A DNA stretch of 64,000 nucleotides from NCBI RefSeq assembly GCF_037572775.1, contig NZ_JBBHKA010000001.1, positions 2,480,001 to 2,544,000 on the forward strand, in the 5' to 3' direction. The translations under genes were made by a program, and so were the position numbers. Shown one piece after another: positions 1 through 8,359 of the stretch (its first letter is position 1; each line of letters starts with the position of its first letter). Under the pieces are notes generated by a model. The model saw only the letters and a list, made by a program, of their open reading frames with translations. It searched no databases and was not told the origin of the DNA. The stretch is from Ramlibacter sp. PS4R-6. GTDB taxonomy: Bacteria > Pseudomonadota > Gammaproteobacteria > Burkholderiales > Burkholderiaceae_C.

Positions 1-189
1 GGTGCTCCACCACAGGATCGGCTGGCCGTCGCTGAACCACGGGAAGATGCCGGTGGAGTAGGCGCGGTGCAGGCTGTCGACGTCCAGCGCGCCGCCGGCG
101 GCCAGCAGGCCGGGCGCCGGCTGGCGCGCGTCCCACGCGCGCGCCGGTTCGGGGAAAGCATCGCCGGGATCGAGCCAGGGCAGGTTCAT
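1..189 (-). CDS. aat: Leucyl/phenylalanyl-tRNA--protein transferase, N-terminal part (cut by window edge)
   Basis: The reverse strand encodes 63 residues from an ATG, beginning [20 protein letters not shown] and running off the window. It carries the family block [20 protein letters not shown], the GIFPW/WWS signature of Aat. Aat is a cytosolic enzyme that adds Leu or Phe from aminoacyl-tRNA to the N-terminus of proteins starting with Arg or Lys, marking them for ClpS/ClpAP degradation (known for the family). It is transcribed divergently from the lipoprotein gene on its right, with about 50 bases between starts. The C-terminal three quarters lie outside the window, so completeness cannot be judged. 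Confidence 0.9.
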   Translation of the reverse strand, partial: MNLPWLDPGDAFPEPARAWDARQPAPGLLAAGGALDVDSLHRAYSTGIFPWFSDGQPILWWST

Positions 190-242
190 TCTCGGGTGAA
201 TCTCGCATCGCCATCTTGCCGCGACGCTGCTATTGTGCAGTG

Positions 243-1391
243 ATGAACCGCCTGCTCGCGCTTGTCGCCGCTGCGGTACTGGCCGGGTGTGCCAGCACCG
301 CCCCCGCGCCCGCCACCACGCCGTGGCTGGACGCCCAGTTCCAGCACGACGCCGCGCTCGTCACCGTGACGGCGCAGGACCTGTTCCGGCTCGACGCCGA
401 CCTCGAGCAGCGCCTGGCGGAACCGAACGTGCGCGAGGTGTTCAAGGACGTGCGCCTGCGCCGCGTCGTCGACATCATCTTCGGGGCCGACCGCAAGGGC
501 TTCGCCTACCGCGCCGGCCATTCCACGGTGGCCGCCGACACCTGGCGCGACCGCGCCGGCGACTGCCTGTCGCTCACCGTGCTCACGTACGCGGTGGCGA
601 AGAAGATCGGCATGTCGGCCGTGATGCAGGAGGTGCAGACGCCCGCGGTGTTCGGCCGCTCCGGCCAGCTGGACGTCGTGAACCAGCACGTCAACGTGCT
701 GCTGCCGTCGGCGCGCAGCGACTTCCTCGTCTCCGATCCCTGGGGCCACGACGTCGTGCTCGATTTCGAGCCGGACTTCGCCACCGCGCGGCGCGGCACG
801 CAGCTGACCGAGCCGGCCATCCTCGCGCGTTTCTACAACAACGTCGCCGTGGAGCACATGGCGCGCGGCGATGCGCGCATGGCCTATGCGCACTTCAAGG
901 CGGCCATCCTGTCGGACCCCGGGTACGTGTCGCCCTACGGCAACCTCGCCGTGCTGTACCGGCGCAGCGGGCATGAGCAGGAGGCCGAAAGCCTGCTGCG
1001 GTTCGCGGTAGGGCTGGGCGGCACGAGCGACGTGGCGCTGCACGAGCTGCACCGGCTGCTGCGCGACCAGGGGCGTGTGGGCGAGGCCGCGGACGTGCAG
1101 CGCAAGCTCGAGGCGCGCCAGGCCGCCGACCCGTACTACTGGATGAGCCGCGGCTTGCAGCAGATCGCGGCGAACGAGCCGCGCCGGGCCATTTCCTCGC
1201 TGCAGCGCGCCAAGGACCTCGCGCCGACGTTCGCCGAAGTCCACCGCTACCTGGCCACTGCGTACATCCAGTCGGGCGATGTGCAGAAGGCGCGCGAGGA
1301 AGTGGCGCTGATGGAGAACCTGGGCGGCCCGCTCAACAAGGTGGCGGTCCTGCGCCGCAAGCTGGACCAGGCCGAGCGGCCGCCCCAATGA
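243..1391 (+). CDS. Lipoprotein with transglutaminase-like region and TPR repeats
   Basis: The product has 382 residues. The start ATG is chosen because it opens a typical lipoprotein signal: [16 protein letters not shown], with lipobox LAGC and Cys16 as lipidation site; an upstream in-frame ATG would bury this signal. Residues about 85-175 look transglutaminase/peptidase-like: Cys108 in a GDC context, His149 in NQHVNV and an Asp near 174 would make a Cys-His-Asp triad (inference). From about residue 205 to the end there are several TPR-like helical pairs (for example [20 protein letters not shown]). It is probably anchored in the envelope and acts in protein-protein contacts or peptide/peptidoglycan chemistry; the substrate is unknown. 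The last codon abuts a minus-strand terminator. Confidence 0.7.
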   Translation: MNRLLALVAAAVLAGCASTAPAPATTPWLDAQFQHDAALVTVTAQDLFRLDADLEQRLAEPNVREVFKDVRLRRVVDIIFGADRKGFAYRAGHSTVAADTWRDRAGDCLSLTVLTYAVAKKIGMSAVMQEVQTPAVFGRSGQLDVVNQHVNVLLPSARSDFLVSDPWGHDVVLDFEPDFATARRGTQLTEPAILARFYNNVAVEHMARGDARMAYAHFKAAILSDPGYVSPYGNLAVLYRRSGHEQEAESLLRFAVGLGGTSDVALHELHRLLRDQGRVGEAADVQRKLEARQAADPYYWMSRGLQQIAANEPRRAISSLQRAKDLAPTFAEVHRYLATAYIQSGDVQKAREEVALMENLGGPLNKVAVLRRKLDQAERPPQ

Positions 1392-1421
1392 AAAAAAAAG
1401 GGCCGGCATTGCTGCCGGCCC
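1391..1421 (-). terminator. Rho-independent terminator of leftward transcript
   Basis: On the minus strand a perfect 9-bp stem (GGGCCGGCA / TGCCGGCCC, 4-base loop) is followed by nine T. The T-tract lies on the left, so it ends leftward transcription, not the lipoprotein gene whose stop it touches. It is a second strong terminator, about 190 bases beyond the one directly after tRNA-Asn, which suggests a separate transcript between them. Confidence 0.8.
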
Positions 1422-1537
1422 GATGACACCTTCAAAGAGTTGAAGACACCTATGGCAAGAGAAGGATAGGCGACGGCCCCAAGCTGTGCTGTAGGAGGCT
1501 CAGCCTTAGGTGGCGTAGGCGCAAAGGCCGCGCTGGT
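1391..1537 (-). ncRNA. Candidate small RNA with tandem hairpins (unnamed)
   Basis: The interval between two leftward terminators has no convincing protein but reads as a structured RNA of about 147 nt. In RNA order it shows a small AGGCU/AGCCU hairpin, then a 7-bp stem CGCCUAU/AUAGGUG with a 12-base pyrimidine-rich loop CCUUCUCUUGCC, a 6-bp stem CUUCAA/UUGAAG with loop CUCU, and the strong terminator. The loop resembles an anti-Shine-Dalgarno sequence, as seen in several Hfq-dependent regulators (inference). The 5' end is placed from a promoter-like pair just upstream. I do not recognise a named family. Confidence 0.4.
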
Positions 1538-1543
1538 GTCCGC

Positions 1544-1572
1544 ATCACAGGTGCGTCGGCATCCAGCAGCAA
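1544..1572 (-). promoter_or_regulatory. Candidate promoter of the small RNA
   Basis: Reading leftward, TTGCTG and TGTGAT are separated by exactly 17 bases and resemble sigma-70 -35 and -10 elements (3/6 and 4/6 matches). They lie just after the tRNA-Asn terminator and would start a transcript near 1537. Weak on its own; supported by the hairpins and terminator downstream. Confidence 0.3.
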
Positions 1573-1579
1573 ATGGAAA

Positions 1580-1606
1580 GGGCCCGCACACGGGATGTGC
1601 GGGCCC
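1580..1606 (-). terminator. Terminator after tRNA-Asn
   Basis: A perfect 11-bp stem (GGGCCCGCACA / TGTGCGGGCCC) with a 5-base loop sits just 3' of the tRNA on the minus strand and is followed by TTTCCATTT. It fits an intrinsic terminator for the tRNA transcript. Confidence 0.75.
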
Positions 1607-1616
1607 TTCGATGTTC

Positions 1617-1692
1617 TGGCTCCCCGACCTGGGCTCGAACCAGGGACCTACGGATTAACAGTCCGGCGCTCTACCGACTGAGCTATCGGGGA
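1617..1692 (-). tRNA. tRNA-Asn (GTT)
   Basis: A 76-nt cloverleaf reads TCCCCGATAGCTCAGTCGG at the 5' end. Acceptor TCCCCGA pairs with TCGGGGA, the anticodon loop is CTGTTAA with anticodon GTT, the T arm has GGTTCGAGCC, and discriminator G is followed by an encoded CCA. Anticodon GTT decodes Asn AAC/AAU. Confidence 0.95.
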
Positions 1693-1742
1693 ACAAGCCT
1701 TCGATTATAGCGTCATTTGGCAGGGCTTCCGGACGGATGCGC

Positions 1743-3872
1743 TCAGAGCGACACCGTGACCGAGAGGCGCAGCGTGCGTTGCGCGCCGGGGTAGAGGTAC
1801 ACGTGCCCGAACTGGAACGGCGACTCGCGCCAGTAGCGCCGGTTCGTCACGTTGTCCACGCCCAGCAGCCAGGTCGTGGCGGTGGCGCCGAGCTGCGCCT
1901 GGTAGCGCAAAGCCGCGTCCACGCGTGTCCATGCGGGAAGCATCACCGATTCGTTGGCGAGAACCGGGCGGCTCCCTTCGTGTGACAGCGAGGCCTGCAG
2001 TTCCAACCCGTCCACGCCGGGCAGTCGCCATGCGCCATACGCACGTGCCACGAACTGCGGCACGTTCACGGGCCTCAGGCCGTTCGCGGCCGGGTCCTCG
2101 GTGCTGCCTTCGCGCGTCGCCTTCAACGCCATCGCCGTCGCGCCCGCGCGCCACGCGCCGCTCGCCCAGTGCAGCGCGGCTTCGAGGCCGCGGTGGTGCG
2201 CCACGCCATCGGTGCGCGCCGTGCAGGGTGCCGCGCAGGTGTCGACGTTCGTCACCGGGCGGCGGATGTCGAACGCGCTCGCCTGCCACGTCCAGGCTTC
2301 GTAGGTGCCCTTGAAGCCGAGTTCCCACTGGCGCGACTTGAGCGCCGGGAGCACGGCGCCGGCGTTCGTGTAGACCCCGGCCATGTTGGGCACCACGCGC
2401 GACTCCACGCCTTGTCCCCAGCTCGCGTAGGCCAGCGACCCGCCACCCAGCTTGTAGCTCGCGGCGGCCCACGGCGTCGTGAGCGACTGCGAATAGCCCG
2501 TCGCGCCCACGCCGTCGCTGGGCACGTTGCTGCGGTCCAGCCGCGTGTGGCGCACGCCCAGCCAGGTCGTCGCGCGGTCGTTCCAGTGGATCGCATCGCG
2601 CGCCGAGAACTCCAGCGAGCGCTCGTCGCGGCGCGTGCCGGGATAGAGCGGCCTGGCGTCTTCGCCCACGATCGCGGTGCCGTCGACGTTGCCGAAGCCG
2701 ACCCAGTTGTACGCGTAGTCGGGCAGGCGGTCGCGCGCCTCGTCGCGCAGGACGCCGAAAGACACGTCGTGCCTCGTGCCGGCGATTTCGGCCTTGCCCT
2801 TCAGGTCCAGTGCGAGCGAATCGTGGCGGCGCTTCTCGCCGATGCTGCGGTAGTCGTAGTAGTCGAAGGTGCCGTCGGAGCAGAAGCGTGTGTAGTTGTT
2901 TTCGCTGCTGCAGCCGAAGGGGAAGGCCGTGTAGTCGTCGCTCTTCAGGCGCTGCGTGCCGGCCTGCAGGCTCACGCGCCAGTCGCGCGCGACGGGCTGC
3001 GAGTAGCGCAAGGTGCCGGTCAGCGCGTCGAAGCGCGAAGGCTGCAACCAAGGCTGGTTGTTCAGGTTCAGGCGCGGGTCGGGCACCGAAGTCAGCACGC
3101 CGCCGAGCAGGCTGAAGCCCGCCTGGCTTGCCTGCACCTTGCGGCTCCACTCGACTTCGCCTTCGAGCAGGGCTTCGTTCGCCAGGCGCCAGTCGCCCGC
3201 GAACGACACGAGGCTGCGGCGTCCATCGAGGCCGCGCACGAGCGGGCGCAGCTGTTCCTGCGCGACGTTCAGCCGGTAGCCGAACGCACCGCCGTTGCCG
3301 AAGCGGCCTCCGAGGTCGGCGGCGGCGAGCAGGCTCGCGCGCTGCGTGAACTCCACCCGCACCGCGCGCAGGTCGCTGTCGGTGGGGCGCTTGACGACGT
3401 AGTTCACCAGCCCGCCGGGCGCGCTGGTGCCCGCCTGCATGCCGCTGGTGCCGCGCAGGATCTCGATGCGCTCCTTGTTGTCCAGCGGGATGGTGGTCTC
3501 GGCGCTGGCGGGCAGGCCTTCGCGGCGGTAGTTGTAGCGGTTGTCCAGCACGTAGCCGCGCACGGACAGGAAGTCCCAGTAGCCCGGCGCGTTGTACGCG
3601 TCGGCGACCGACGGGTCGTAGCGCGTGAGGTCCGCGAGGCGCCGCGCGCCGGTCTGCTCGATCATCCGGCTGTCGATGACGCTCGCGGAGACGGGCACGT
3701 CCTTCAGCGGGACGTCACCGAAGCCGGTCACGTCGGCCGCGGGCGGGAACGCCTGGCCGGTCACCGTGACGGGCTTGAGCGTCTGCTGGACTTGGGAATG
3801 GGCTGTGCCCGCGAGGAGCAGCAGCGAGATGGCGCGCGCGACGGCGCGCAATGGATGCGTGTGTGTCTTCAA
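1743..3872 (-). CDS. TonB-dependent outer-membrane receptor under a TPP riboswitch
   Basis: The product has 709 residues. The start codon is TTG, chosen because SD-like GAAGGAAGG lies 6-7 bases upstream and a signal peptide follows (MKTHTHPL.. to about residue 26, AGTAHS). After it come a TonB-box-like segment (LKPVTVTG), a plug domain (ASVIDSRMIEQTGARRLADL, ERIEILRGTSGMQAGTSAPG) and a C-terminal 22-strand barrel. By family it resembles siderophore receptors (FhuE/FpvA type without the N-terminal signalling domain). The TPP riboswitch directly upstream instead argues for uptake of thiamine, thiamine phosphate or a pyrimidine/thiazole precursor; that substrate is inference. The protein ends in Leu, not the usual terminal aromatic residue. 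Energy would come from TonB-ExbB-ExbD; an exbB/exbD pair is in this window. Confidence 0.85.
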   Translation of the reverse strand: MKTHTHPLRAVARAISLLLLAGTAHSQVQQTLKPVTVTGQAFPPAADVTGFGDVPLKDVPVSASVIDSRMIEQTGARRLADLTRYDPSVADAYNAPGYWDFLSVRGYVLDNRYNYRREGLPASAETTIPLDNKERIEILRGTSGMQAGTSAPGGLVNYVVKRPTDSDLRAVRVEFTQRASLLAAADLGGRFGNGGAFGYRLNVAQEQLRPLVRGLDGRRSLVSFAGDWRLANEALLEGEVEWSRKVQASQAGFSLLGGVLTSVPDPRLNLNNQPWLQPSRFDALTGTLRYSQPVARDWRVSLQAGTQRLKSDDYTAFPFGCSSENNYTRFCSDGTFDYYDYRSIGEKRRHDSLALDLKGKAEIAGTRHDVSFGVLRDEARDRLPDYAYNWVGFGNVDGTAIVGEDARPLYPGTRRDERSLEFSARDAIHWNDRATTWLGVRHTRLDRSNVPSDGVGATGYSQSLTTPWAAASYKLGGGSLAYASWGQGVESRVVPNMAGVYTNAGAVLPALKSRQWELGFKGTYEAWTWQASAFDIRRPVTNVDTCAAPCTARTDGVAHHRGLEAALHWASGAWRAGATAMALKATREGSTEDPAANGLRPVNVPQFVARAYGAWRLPGVDGLELQASLSHEGSRPVLANESVMLPAWTRVDAALRYQAQLGATATTWLLGVDNVTNRRYWRESPFQFGHVYLYPGAQRTLRLSVTVSL

Positions 3873-3875
3873 TTG

Positions 3876-3965
3876 GGCCTTCCTTCGCGAGGATTACCTC
3901 GATCAGGTTCTAAGGGACTCTCTCAGTCGCCGCTTGCGCGGCAACACCCCTGGCGAGTGCGACCC
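3876..3965 (-). promoter_or_regulatory. TPP (thi-box) riboswitch
   Basis: The minus-strand leader carries the conserved thi-box blocks in order: GGGGTG, a P3 hairpin GCCGC-GCAA-GCGGC, CTGAGA, CCTTAGAACCTGATC, then GAGG-TAAT-CCTC and GCGAAGGA. This matches the TPP aptamer closely. The 3' edge merges with the SD of the TTG-initiated receptor gene, so thiamine pyrophosphate most likely blocks translation initiation, as in other Gram-negative thi-boxes; no terminator run was seen between aptamer and start. The upstream reductase gene ends only about 25 bases away, so the promoter must lie in or near that gene's 3' end (a TAAAAT hexamer overlaps its stop) or the transcript is read through. Confidence 0.93.
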
Positions 3966-3987
3966 GGGATGGATCGCAGCTGGAATT

Positions 3988-5034
3988 TTAGTCGAAGGTG
4001 GGCGTCTCGACGCCCAGCACCTTGTGCAATTTCGTCGACGTCGTCGTGTACTGCAGGTGCGCGGGCTTGCCCGGGAAGACGATGGGCGCTGCGCCGAATG
4101 CGGCCAATGCGCACTCATGGAAGCCCGACAGGATCAGCTTCTTCTTGCCCGGGTAGGTGTTGATGTCGCCCACCGCGAAGATGCCCGGCACGCTGGTGGA
4201 GAACTTCTCGGTGTCCACCTTCAGCTGGCGGCGCTCAATGTCGATGCCCCAGTTGGCGATGGGGCCCAGCCGAGGCGACAGGCCGAAGAAGACGAGCACG
4301 GCATCGGCGCGGACGTCCTGCGTGCTGTTGTCGGGCGCGGTGATCGTCACCGAGGACAGTTGGCCGTCCTGCTCCGCATAGGCGCTCGCCTGGCCGACGA
4401 CGAAGCGCATCTGCTTCGCCTCGACCAGCTCCTTCATCTTCGCGATCGATGCGGGCGCGGCCTTGAAGCCGTCGCGCCGGTGCACGAGCGTGATGCTCGC
4501 GGCCTTGTTGGGGCCGTCCTGCGCGAAGTTCAGTGCCCAGTCCAGCGCCGAGTCGCCGCCGCCGAGGATCACGAGGTGCTTGCCCGCCAGCAGCGCGGGC
4601 TTCTTCACGCTGTAGAACAGCTGCGTGTCGCGGTATTTCGCGATGCCCTCCAGCGCCAGTGCGCGCGGCTCGAAGGCGCCCATGCCCGCCGCGATGAACA
4701 CTGTCTTGGCGAGGAAGTCGCCGCCCTTGTCCGTGGTGATCGCGAAGCGCCCGTCGTCGCGCTTTTCCAGCGTCATGACGGTGTGGCCCAAGTGGAACGT
4801 GGGGCCGAAGGGCTCGATCTGCTTCAGGAGGTTGTCCGTGAGCTCCTTGCCGGTGCAAACGGGCACGGCCGGGATGTCGTAGATCGGCTTGTCGGGATAG
4901 AGCTCGATGCACTGGCCGCCGGGGTAGGGCAGCGTGTCGATCACGTGGGCCTTGATCTCGAGCAGGCCCAGCTCGAACACCTGGAACAGGCCGACCGGGC
5001 CGGCCCCGATGACGACCGCGTCGGCTTCGACCAT
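3988..5034 (-). CDS. Ferredoxin/flavodoxin--NADP(+) reductase, thioredoxin-reductase-like (type 2)
   Basis: This 348-residue FAD protein passes electrons between NADPH and ferredoxin. An N-terminal FAD Rossmann motif is visible ([17 protein letters not shown], residues about 6-22), then [20 protein letters not shown], the NADPH-binding [14 protein letters not shown], and a C-terminal [24 protein letters not shown] block typical of the YumC-type reductases that lack the CxxC of thioredoxin reductase. The start ATG overlaps the ferredoxin stop (TGATG), so both are coupled. Together they form an electron-transfer pair directly behind the sulfate-assimilation genes on the same strand. The TPP riboswitch of the next gene begins about 25 bases after the stop. 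Confidence 0.9.
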   Translation of the reverse strand: MVEADAVVIGAGPVGLFQVFELGLLEIKAHVIDTLPYPGGQCIELYPDKPIYDIPAVPVCTGKELTDNLLKQIEPFGPTFHLGHTVMTLEKRDDGRFAITTDKGGDFLAKTVFIAAGMGAFEPRALALEGIAKYRDTQLFYSVKKPALLAGKHLVILGGGDSALDWALNFAQDGPNKAASITLVHRRDGFKAAPASIAKMKELVEAKQMRFVVGQASAYAEQDGQLSSVTITAPDNSTQDVRADAVLVFFGLSPRLGPIANWGIDIERRQLKVDTEKFSTSVPGIFAVGDINTYPGKKKLILSGFHECALAAFGAAPIVFPGKPAHLQYTTTSTKLHKVLGVETPTFD

Positions 5035-5375
5035 CAGCCTTCGGCGTCCCGCTTCAGCTCGTTGATCTTGCCCGTCTTGTCCTTCCAATCGTCCGCGTCG
5101 GGCAGCGGCGCGTGGCGCTTGGTGATGCTCTTCCAGCCCGAGGCCTTCGCGAGCTCGGCGTTGATCTGGATGAACTGCACCTGGTCGGGCGGCGTGTCTT
5201 CCTCGGCGTAGATCGCGTTGACGGGGCACTCGGGGATGCACACCGCGCAGTCGATGCATTCGTCGGGGTCGATCACGAGGAAGTTCGGCCCTTCGCGGAA
5301 GCAGTCCACGGGGCAGACGTCCACGCAATCGGTGTACTTGCAGCGGATGCAGGATTCGGTGACGACGTGGGTCAT
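5034..5375 (-). CDS. fdxA: 7Fe ferredoxin (FdxA type)
   Basis: This 113-residue ferredoxin matches Azotobacter ferredoxin I in cysteine layout. Cys9, Cys17 and Cys50 fit the [3Fe-4S] cluster and Cys21, Cys40, Cys43 and Cys46 the [4Fe-4S] cluster, with extra Cys12 and Cys25 as in that protein. The C-terminal tail ([21 protein letters not shown]) is the usual FdxA extension. It is a cytosolic low-potential carrier. Its stop overlaps the start of the type-2 NADP reductase, which is probably its redox partner. It begins 43 bases after cysN on the same strand, so it may be read from the sulfate operon or its own promoter. Confidence 0.92.
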   Translation of the reverse strand: MTHVVTESCIRCKYTDCVDVCPVDCFREGPNFLVIDPDECIDCAVCIPECPVNAIYAEEDTPPDQVQFIQINAELAKASGWKSITKRHAPLPDADDWKDKTGKINELKRDAEG

Positions 5376-5418
5376 GTTGTTCTAAGGCGGGGCGATGCTA
5401 CCCCCCGATTCTAGGAGC

Positions 5419-6717
5419 TCAGCGAACCAGCACCGCGCCCGAGGTCTTGTGCGAGGCCGTGTCGACCAGCACGAGCGAGCCGAGCTGGCGCGAGCGCGCG
5501 AACGGTTCGAGCGGCAAGGCTTCCTGCAGCGCCAGGTCCACGTGGCCGATGCTGTTCGGCTCCAGGTGGTCCGCGTCCGCTTCCGCCAGCGTGTGGATGT
5601 CCAGTTTGTGCACGATGCGCTTGACCTTGGCCTTGACCCAGCGGTGGCCATGCAGCGCCCAGTAGGCGCGTCCGGCCACCAGGGGCTCGTCGTCCATCCA
5701 GGCGATGGTCGCAGAGAGCTCCCGCGTGGCCTGGTGCGCGCCGGGGGCCAGCAGCCAGTCGCCGCGCGAGACGTCGACCTCGCGATCGAGCACGATGCCC
5801 GCGCTGTGGCCGGGGGGCACGTCGCCGGGCTTGCGCGCGTGGTTCAGGACTTGCGCGATCACGGCGGTCTGCCCGCTGGGCATCACCTGCACCTGCTGGC
5901 CGGCCTTGGCGCCGCCGGCGGCCACGCGGCCCCAGAAGACGCGGCGGCCCTGTTTCGTGTCCGAAGAGGACGAGAACTTCTCGACCCATTGCACGGGGAA
6001 GGCGAAGGCTTCACCCGCTTCGCACGCGGTCACGTCCAGCTGTTCCAGCAGCTGCAGCAGCGACGGGCCCTGGTAGCCGGCCCAGCCGGGCGTGGCCTCC
6101 ACGACGTTGTCGCCCTTCAGCGCGGAGATCGGCACGATGGCCCGCACCTCGATGCCCGCCGCCTGCGCGAAGCGCACCAGCGCGCCCTGGATGTTGTTGA
6201 ACGCCACGGTGGGGTCTTCGACGGCGTCGAGCTTGTTCACCGTGAAGACGATGGAGGGCACGCGCAGAAGGTTGACCAGCAGCGAATGGCGGCGCGTCTG
6301 CGGCAGCAGCTCCAGGCCGGGGTTCTGCCACTGCAATTTGGTCGCATCGACCAGCACGACGGCCGCGTCGGCGCTGGAGGCAGCCGTCACCATGTTGCGG
6401 GTGTACTGCTCATGGCCCGGCGCATCGCCGATGATGAACTTGCGCGCCGGCGTGGCGAAGTAGCGGTAGGCCACGTCTATCGTGATGCCTTGCTCGCGTT
6501 CGGCGGTGAGGCCGTCGGTGAGCAGCGCCAGGTCGGTCTCGCCCGAGCGCTGCACGCCGGCCAGCTGGTCCTGCAGCACGGCCTTGCTGTCCACCAGCAG
6601 GCGGCCGATCAGCGTGCTCTTGCCGTCGTCGACCGAGCCGCAGGTGATGAAGCGCAGCGCCGACACATGGTCATGTTCCACCGCGTCGTCGCGGCGGGGG
6701 AGTTCGACGACCGCCAT
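5419..6717 (-). CDS. cysN: Sulfate adenylyltransferase subunit 1 (GTPase)
   Basis: This 432-residue protein is the regulatory GTPase of ATP sulfurylase, which makes APS from ATP and sulfate with CysD. The GTPase motifs are clear: G1 GSVDDGKST, G3 DAPGHEQ, G4 NKLD, followed by EF-Tu-like beta-barrel domains. No APS kinase (CysC) domain follows, so this is the unfused form. The start ATG overlaps the cysD stop by one base. The MAVVELPRRDDAV start is preferred because longer forms would run far into cysD. It is the last sulfate-specific gene of the cysI-DUF934-cysH-cysD-cysN run. Confidence 0.95.
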   Translation of the reverse strand: MAVVELPRRDDAVEHDHVSALRFITCGSVDDGKSTLIGRLLVDSKAVLQDQLAGVQRSGETDLALLTDGLTAEREQGITIDVAYRYFATPARKFIIGDAPGHEQYTRNMVTAASSADAAVVLVDATKLQWQNPGLELLPQTRRHSLLVNLLRVPSIVFTVNKLDAVEDPTVAFNNIQGALVRFAQAAGIEVRAIVPISALKGDNVVEATPGWAGYQGPSLLQLLEQLDVTACEAGEAFAFPVQWVEKFSSSSDTKQGRRVFWGRVAAGGAKAGQQVQVMPSGQTAVIAQVLNHARKPGDVPPGHSAGIVLDREVDVSRGDWLLAPGAHQATRELSATIAWMDDEPLVAGRAYWALHGHRWVKAKVKRIVHKLDIHTLAEADADHLEPNSIGHVDLALQEALPLEPFARSRQLGSLVLVDTASHKTSGAVLVR

Positions 6718-7649
6718 CAGAAGTACCCGTCCTTCTTGCGCTTTTCCATCGACGCGTCGGACGTCTTGTCGTCCATGCGCGTCGCGCCGCGTTCGCTCAC
6801 GTCCACGGTGAGCGTTTCCACCACGACCTGGGCCGCGTTGGCCGCCGTGCTGGCGACCGGGCAGGTGCAGGTGATGTCGCCGACGGTGCGGAAGCGCACG
6901 GTGCGCGTCTCGACCGTCTCGCCGGCCTTGGGCGGCGTGAGTTCGGTGACCGGCACGAGCAGGCCGCGGCGGTCGACCACCTGGCGCTCGTGCGCGTAGT
7001 AGATCGAAGGCAGCTCGATGGCCTCGCGCTCGATGTATTGCCACACGTCGAGCTCGGTCCAGTTGGAGATCGGGAACACGCGGAAGTGTTCGCCCGGCTG
7101 CAGGCGCGTGTTGAAGAGCGTCCACAGCTCGGGGCGCTGGGCCTTGGGCTGCCACTGGCCGAAGCTGTCGCGGTGCGAGAAGATGCGCTCCTTGGCGCGG
7201 GCCTTCTCTTCGTCGCGGCGCGCGCCGCCGATCAGGGCGTCGAAGCGGAACTCCTCGATCGCTTCCAGCAGCGTCACCGACTGGTGCACGTTGCGCGACT
7301 CGTCCGGGCGCGACAGGCGCACCGTGCCGCGCTTCATCGAATCCTCGACGCTGCGCACGATGAGCTCGGCCTCCAGCTGCTTCGCACGGTAGTCGCGGAA
7401 GTCCGTGACTTCCCGGAAGTTGTGGCCCGTGTCGATCATCAGCAGCGGGTAGGGGATGCGGCCCACGCCGAACGCCTTTTCGGCGAGCTTGAGCAGCACC
7501 AGCGAATCCTTGCCGCCGGAGAACAGCAGGGTGGGGCGCTCGAAGGCGCCGGCGACTTCGCGCAGGATGAAGATGGCTTCTTCCTCGAGCGCGTCGAGGT
7601 GCCGGTTCGACAGCGGCACGAGCAATTGGGGTTCCACGCGGGCGTTCAT
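6717..7649 (-). CDS. cysD: Sulfate adenylyltransferase subunit 2
   Basis: The 310-residue catalytic subunit of ATP sulfurylase shows the PP-loop LFSGGKDSLVLLKLAEKAF near residue 40-60, the block MIDTGHNF, GGARRDEEKARAKER and the C-terminal GDITCTCPV. It forms the activating complex with CysN. The MNARVEP start is chosen because it overlaps the cysH stop as ATGA and gives the normal family length; an upstream ATG would add about 18 residues inside cysH. The short overlaps on both sides indicate one translationally coupled transcript. Confidence 0.95.
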   Translation of the reverse strand: MNARVEPQLLVPLSNRHLDALEEEAIFILREVAGAFERPTLLFSGGKDSLVLLKLAEKAFGVGRIPYPLLMIDTGHNFREVTDFRDYRAKQLEAELIVRSVEDSMKRGTVRLSRPDESRNVHQSVTLLEAIEEFRFDALIGGARRDEEKARAKERIFSHRDSFGQWQPKAQRPELWTLFNTRLQPGEHFRVFPISNWTELDVWQYIEREAIELPSIYYAHERQVVDRRGLLVPVTELTPPKAGETVETRTVRFRTVGDITCTCPVASTAANAAQVVVETLTVDVSERGATRMDDKTSDASMEKRKKDGYF

Positions 7650-8359
7650 GCCGTTTCCTTCACATGCAGGCCGCATTCCTTGGCCGTTTCGTCCTCCCAC
7701 CACCAGCGGCCGGACCGGAAATCCTCGCCGAGCGAGATCGCGCGCGTGCAGGGCGCGCAGCCGATGCTGGGGTAGAACTCGTCGTGCAGCGGGTTGTAGT
7801 CGACCTTCTCCTGCTCGATGTAGTACCAGACGTCGCCCCAGGTCCAGTCGGCGAGCGGGTTGAGCTTGGTGCGCCCCTCGCTGTCGTCGACCAGCGGCAC
7901 GTCGGCGCGCGCCTGCGATTGCTCGCGGCGCAGGCCCGTGATCCAGGCCTTCTGGCCGGCGAGGGCGCGCTCCAGCGGCTCCACCTTGCGGATGTGGCAG
8001 CAGGCCTTGCGCAGCTCGACGCTCTTGTACATGGGCTCCTTGCCCTCGCGCTTGACGAAGTGCACCACGGCCTCGTGCTGGGGATGCAGCACCTCGATGC
8101 GCAGGCGCGAATCGGCCTTCGTGCGCTCGAGCAGCTCCAGCGTCTGCTTGTGCAGCATGCCGGTGTCCAGCACGAACACGGGGATGTCCAGGCCCAGCGA
8201 AGCGATCAGGTGCGTGATGACGACGTCTTCCGCGCCCAGGCTCGAGGCCTGCTTGAGCGGCGTGAACTCCCGCGCGGCGCGTTGCAGCAGCTCCTTCGTC
8301 TGCGCGAGCTTGGCTTCGAAGTCCTTCGAGGGCCGGGCGTGCAGGGCGATCGCTCCCAT
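7646..8359 (-). CDS. cysH: Adenylyl-sulfate (APS) reductase, assimilatory
   Basis: The 237-residue enzyme reduces activated sulfate to sulfite. The sequence contains both cysteine pairs of the iron-sulfur APS reductases (KACCHIRK and IGCAPCTRA), which bind a [4Fe-4S] cluster, so the substrate is most likely APS rather than PAPS; this agrees with the lack of an APS kinase here. The conserved C-terminal tail ECGLH supplies the catalytic cysteine. The PP-loop-like SLGAEDVVITHL is near residue 40. The gene lies between DUF934 and cysD with 1- and 4-base overlaps. Confidence 0.95.
   Translation of the reverse strand: MGAIALHARPSKDFEAKLAQTKELLQRAAREFTPLKQASSLGAEDVVITHLIASLGLDIPVFVLDTGMLHKQTLELLERTKADSRLRIEVLHPQHEAVVHFVKREGKEPMYKSVELRKACCHIRKVEPLERALAGQKAWITGLRREQSQARADVPLVDDSEGRTKLNPLADWTWGDVWYYIEQEKVDYNPLHDEFYPSIGCAPCTRAISLGEDFRSGRWWWEDETAKECGLHVKETA

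Noticed and set aside
1247-1591. Leftward 114-residue frame across the region between lipoprotein gene and tRNA-Asn
   Set aside because: It runs through two strong terminators and the 3' end of the lipoprotein gene, and shows no SD or domain; a structured RNA explains the interval better.
3876-3990. Leader of the TonB receptor first considered as a cobalamin riboswitch, because many TonB receptors carry one
   Set aside because: The blocks GGGGTG, CTGAGA and ACCTGATC with the GAGG-TAAT-CCTC hairpin are those of the TPP aptamer; no B12-box sequence is present.
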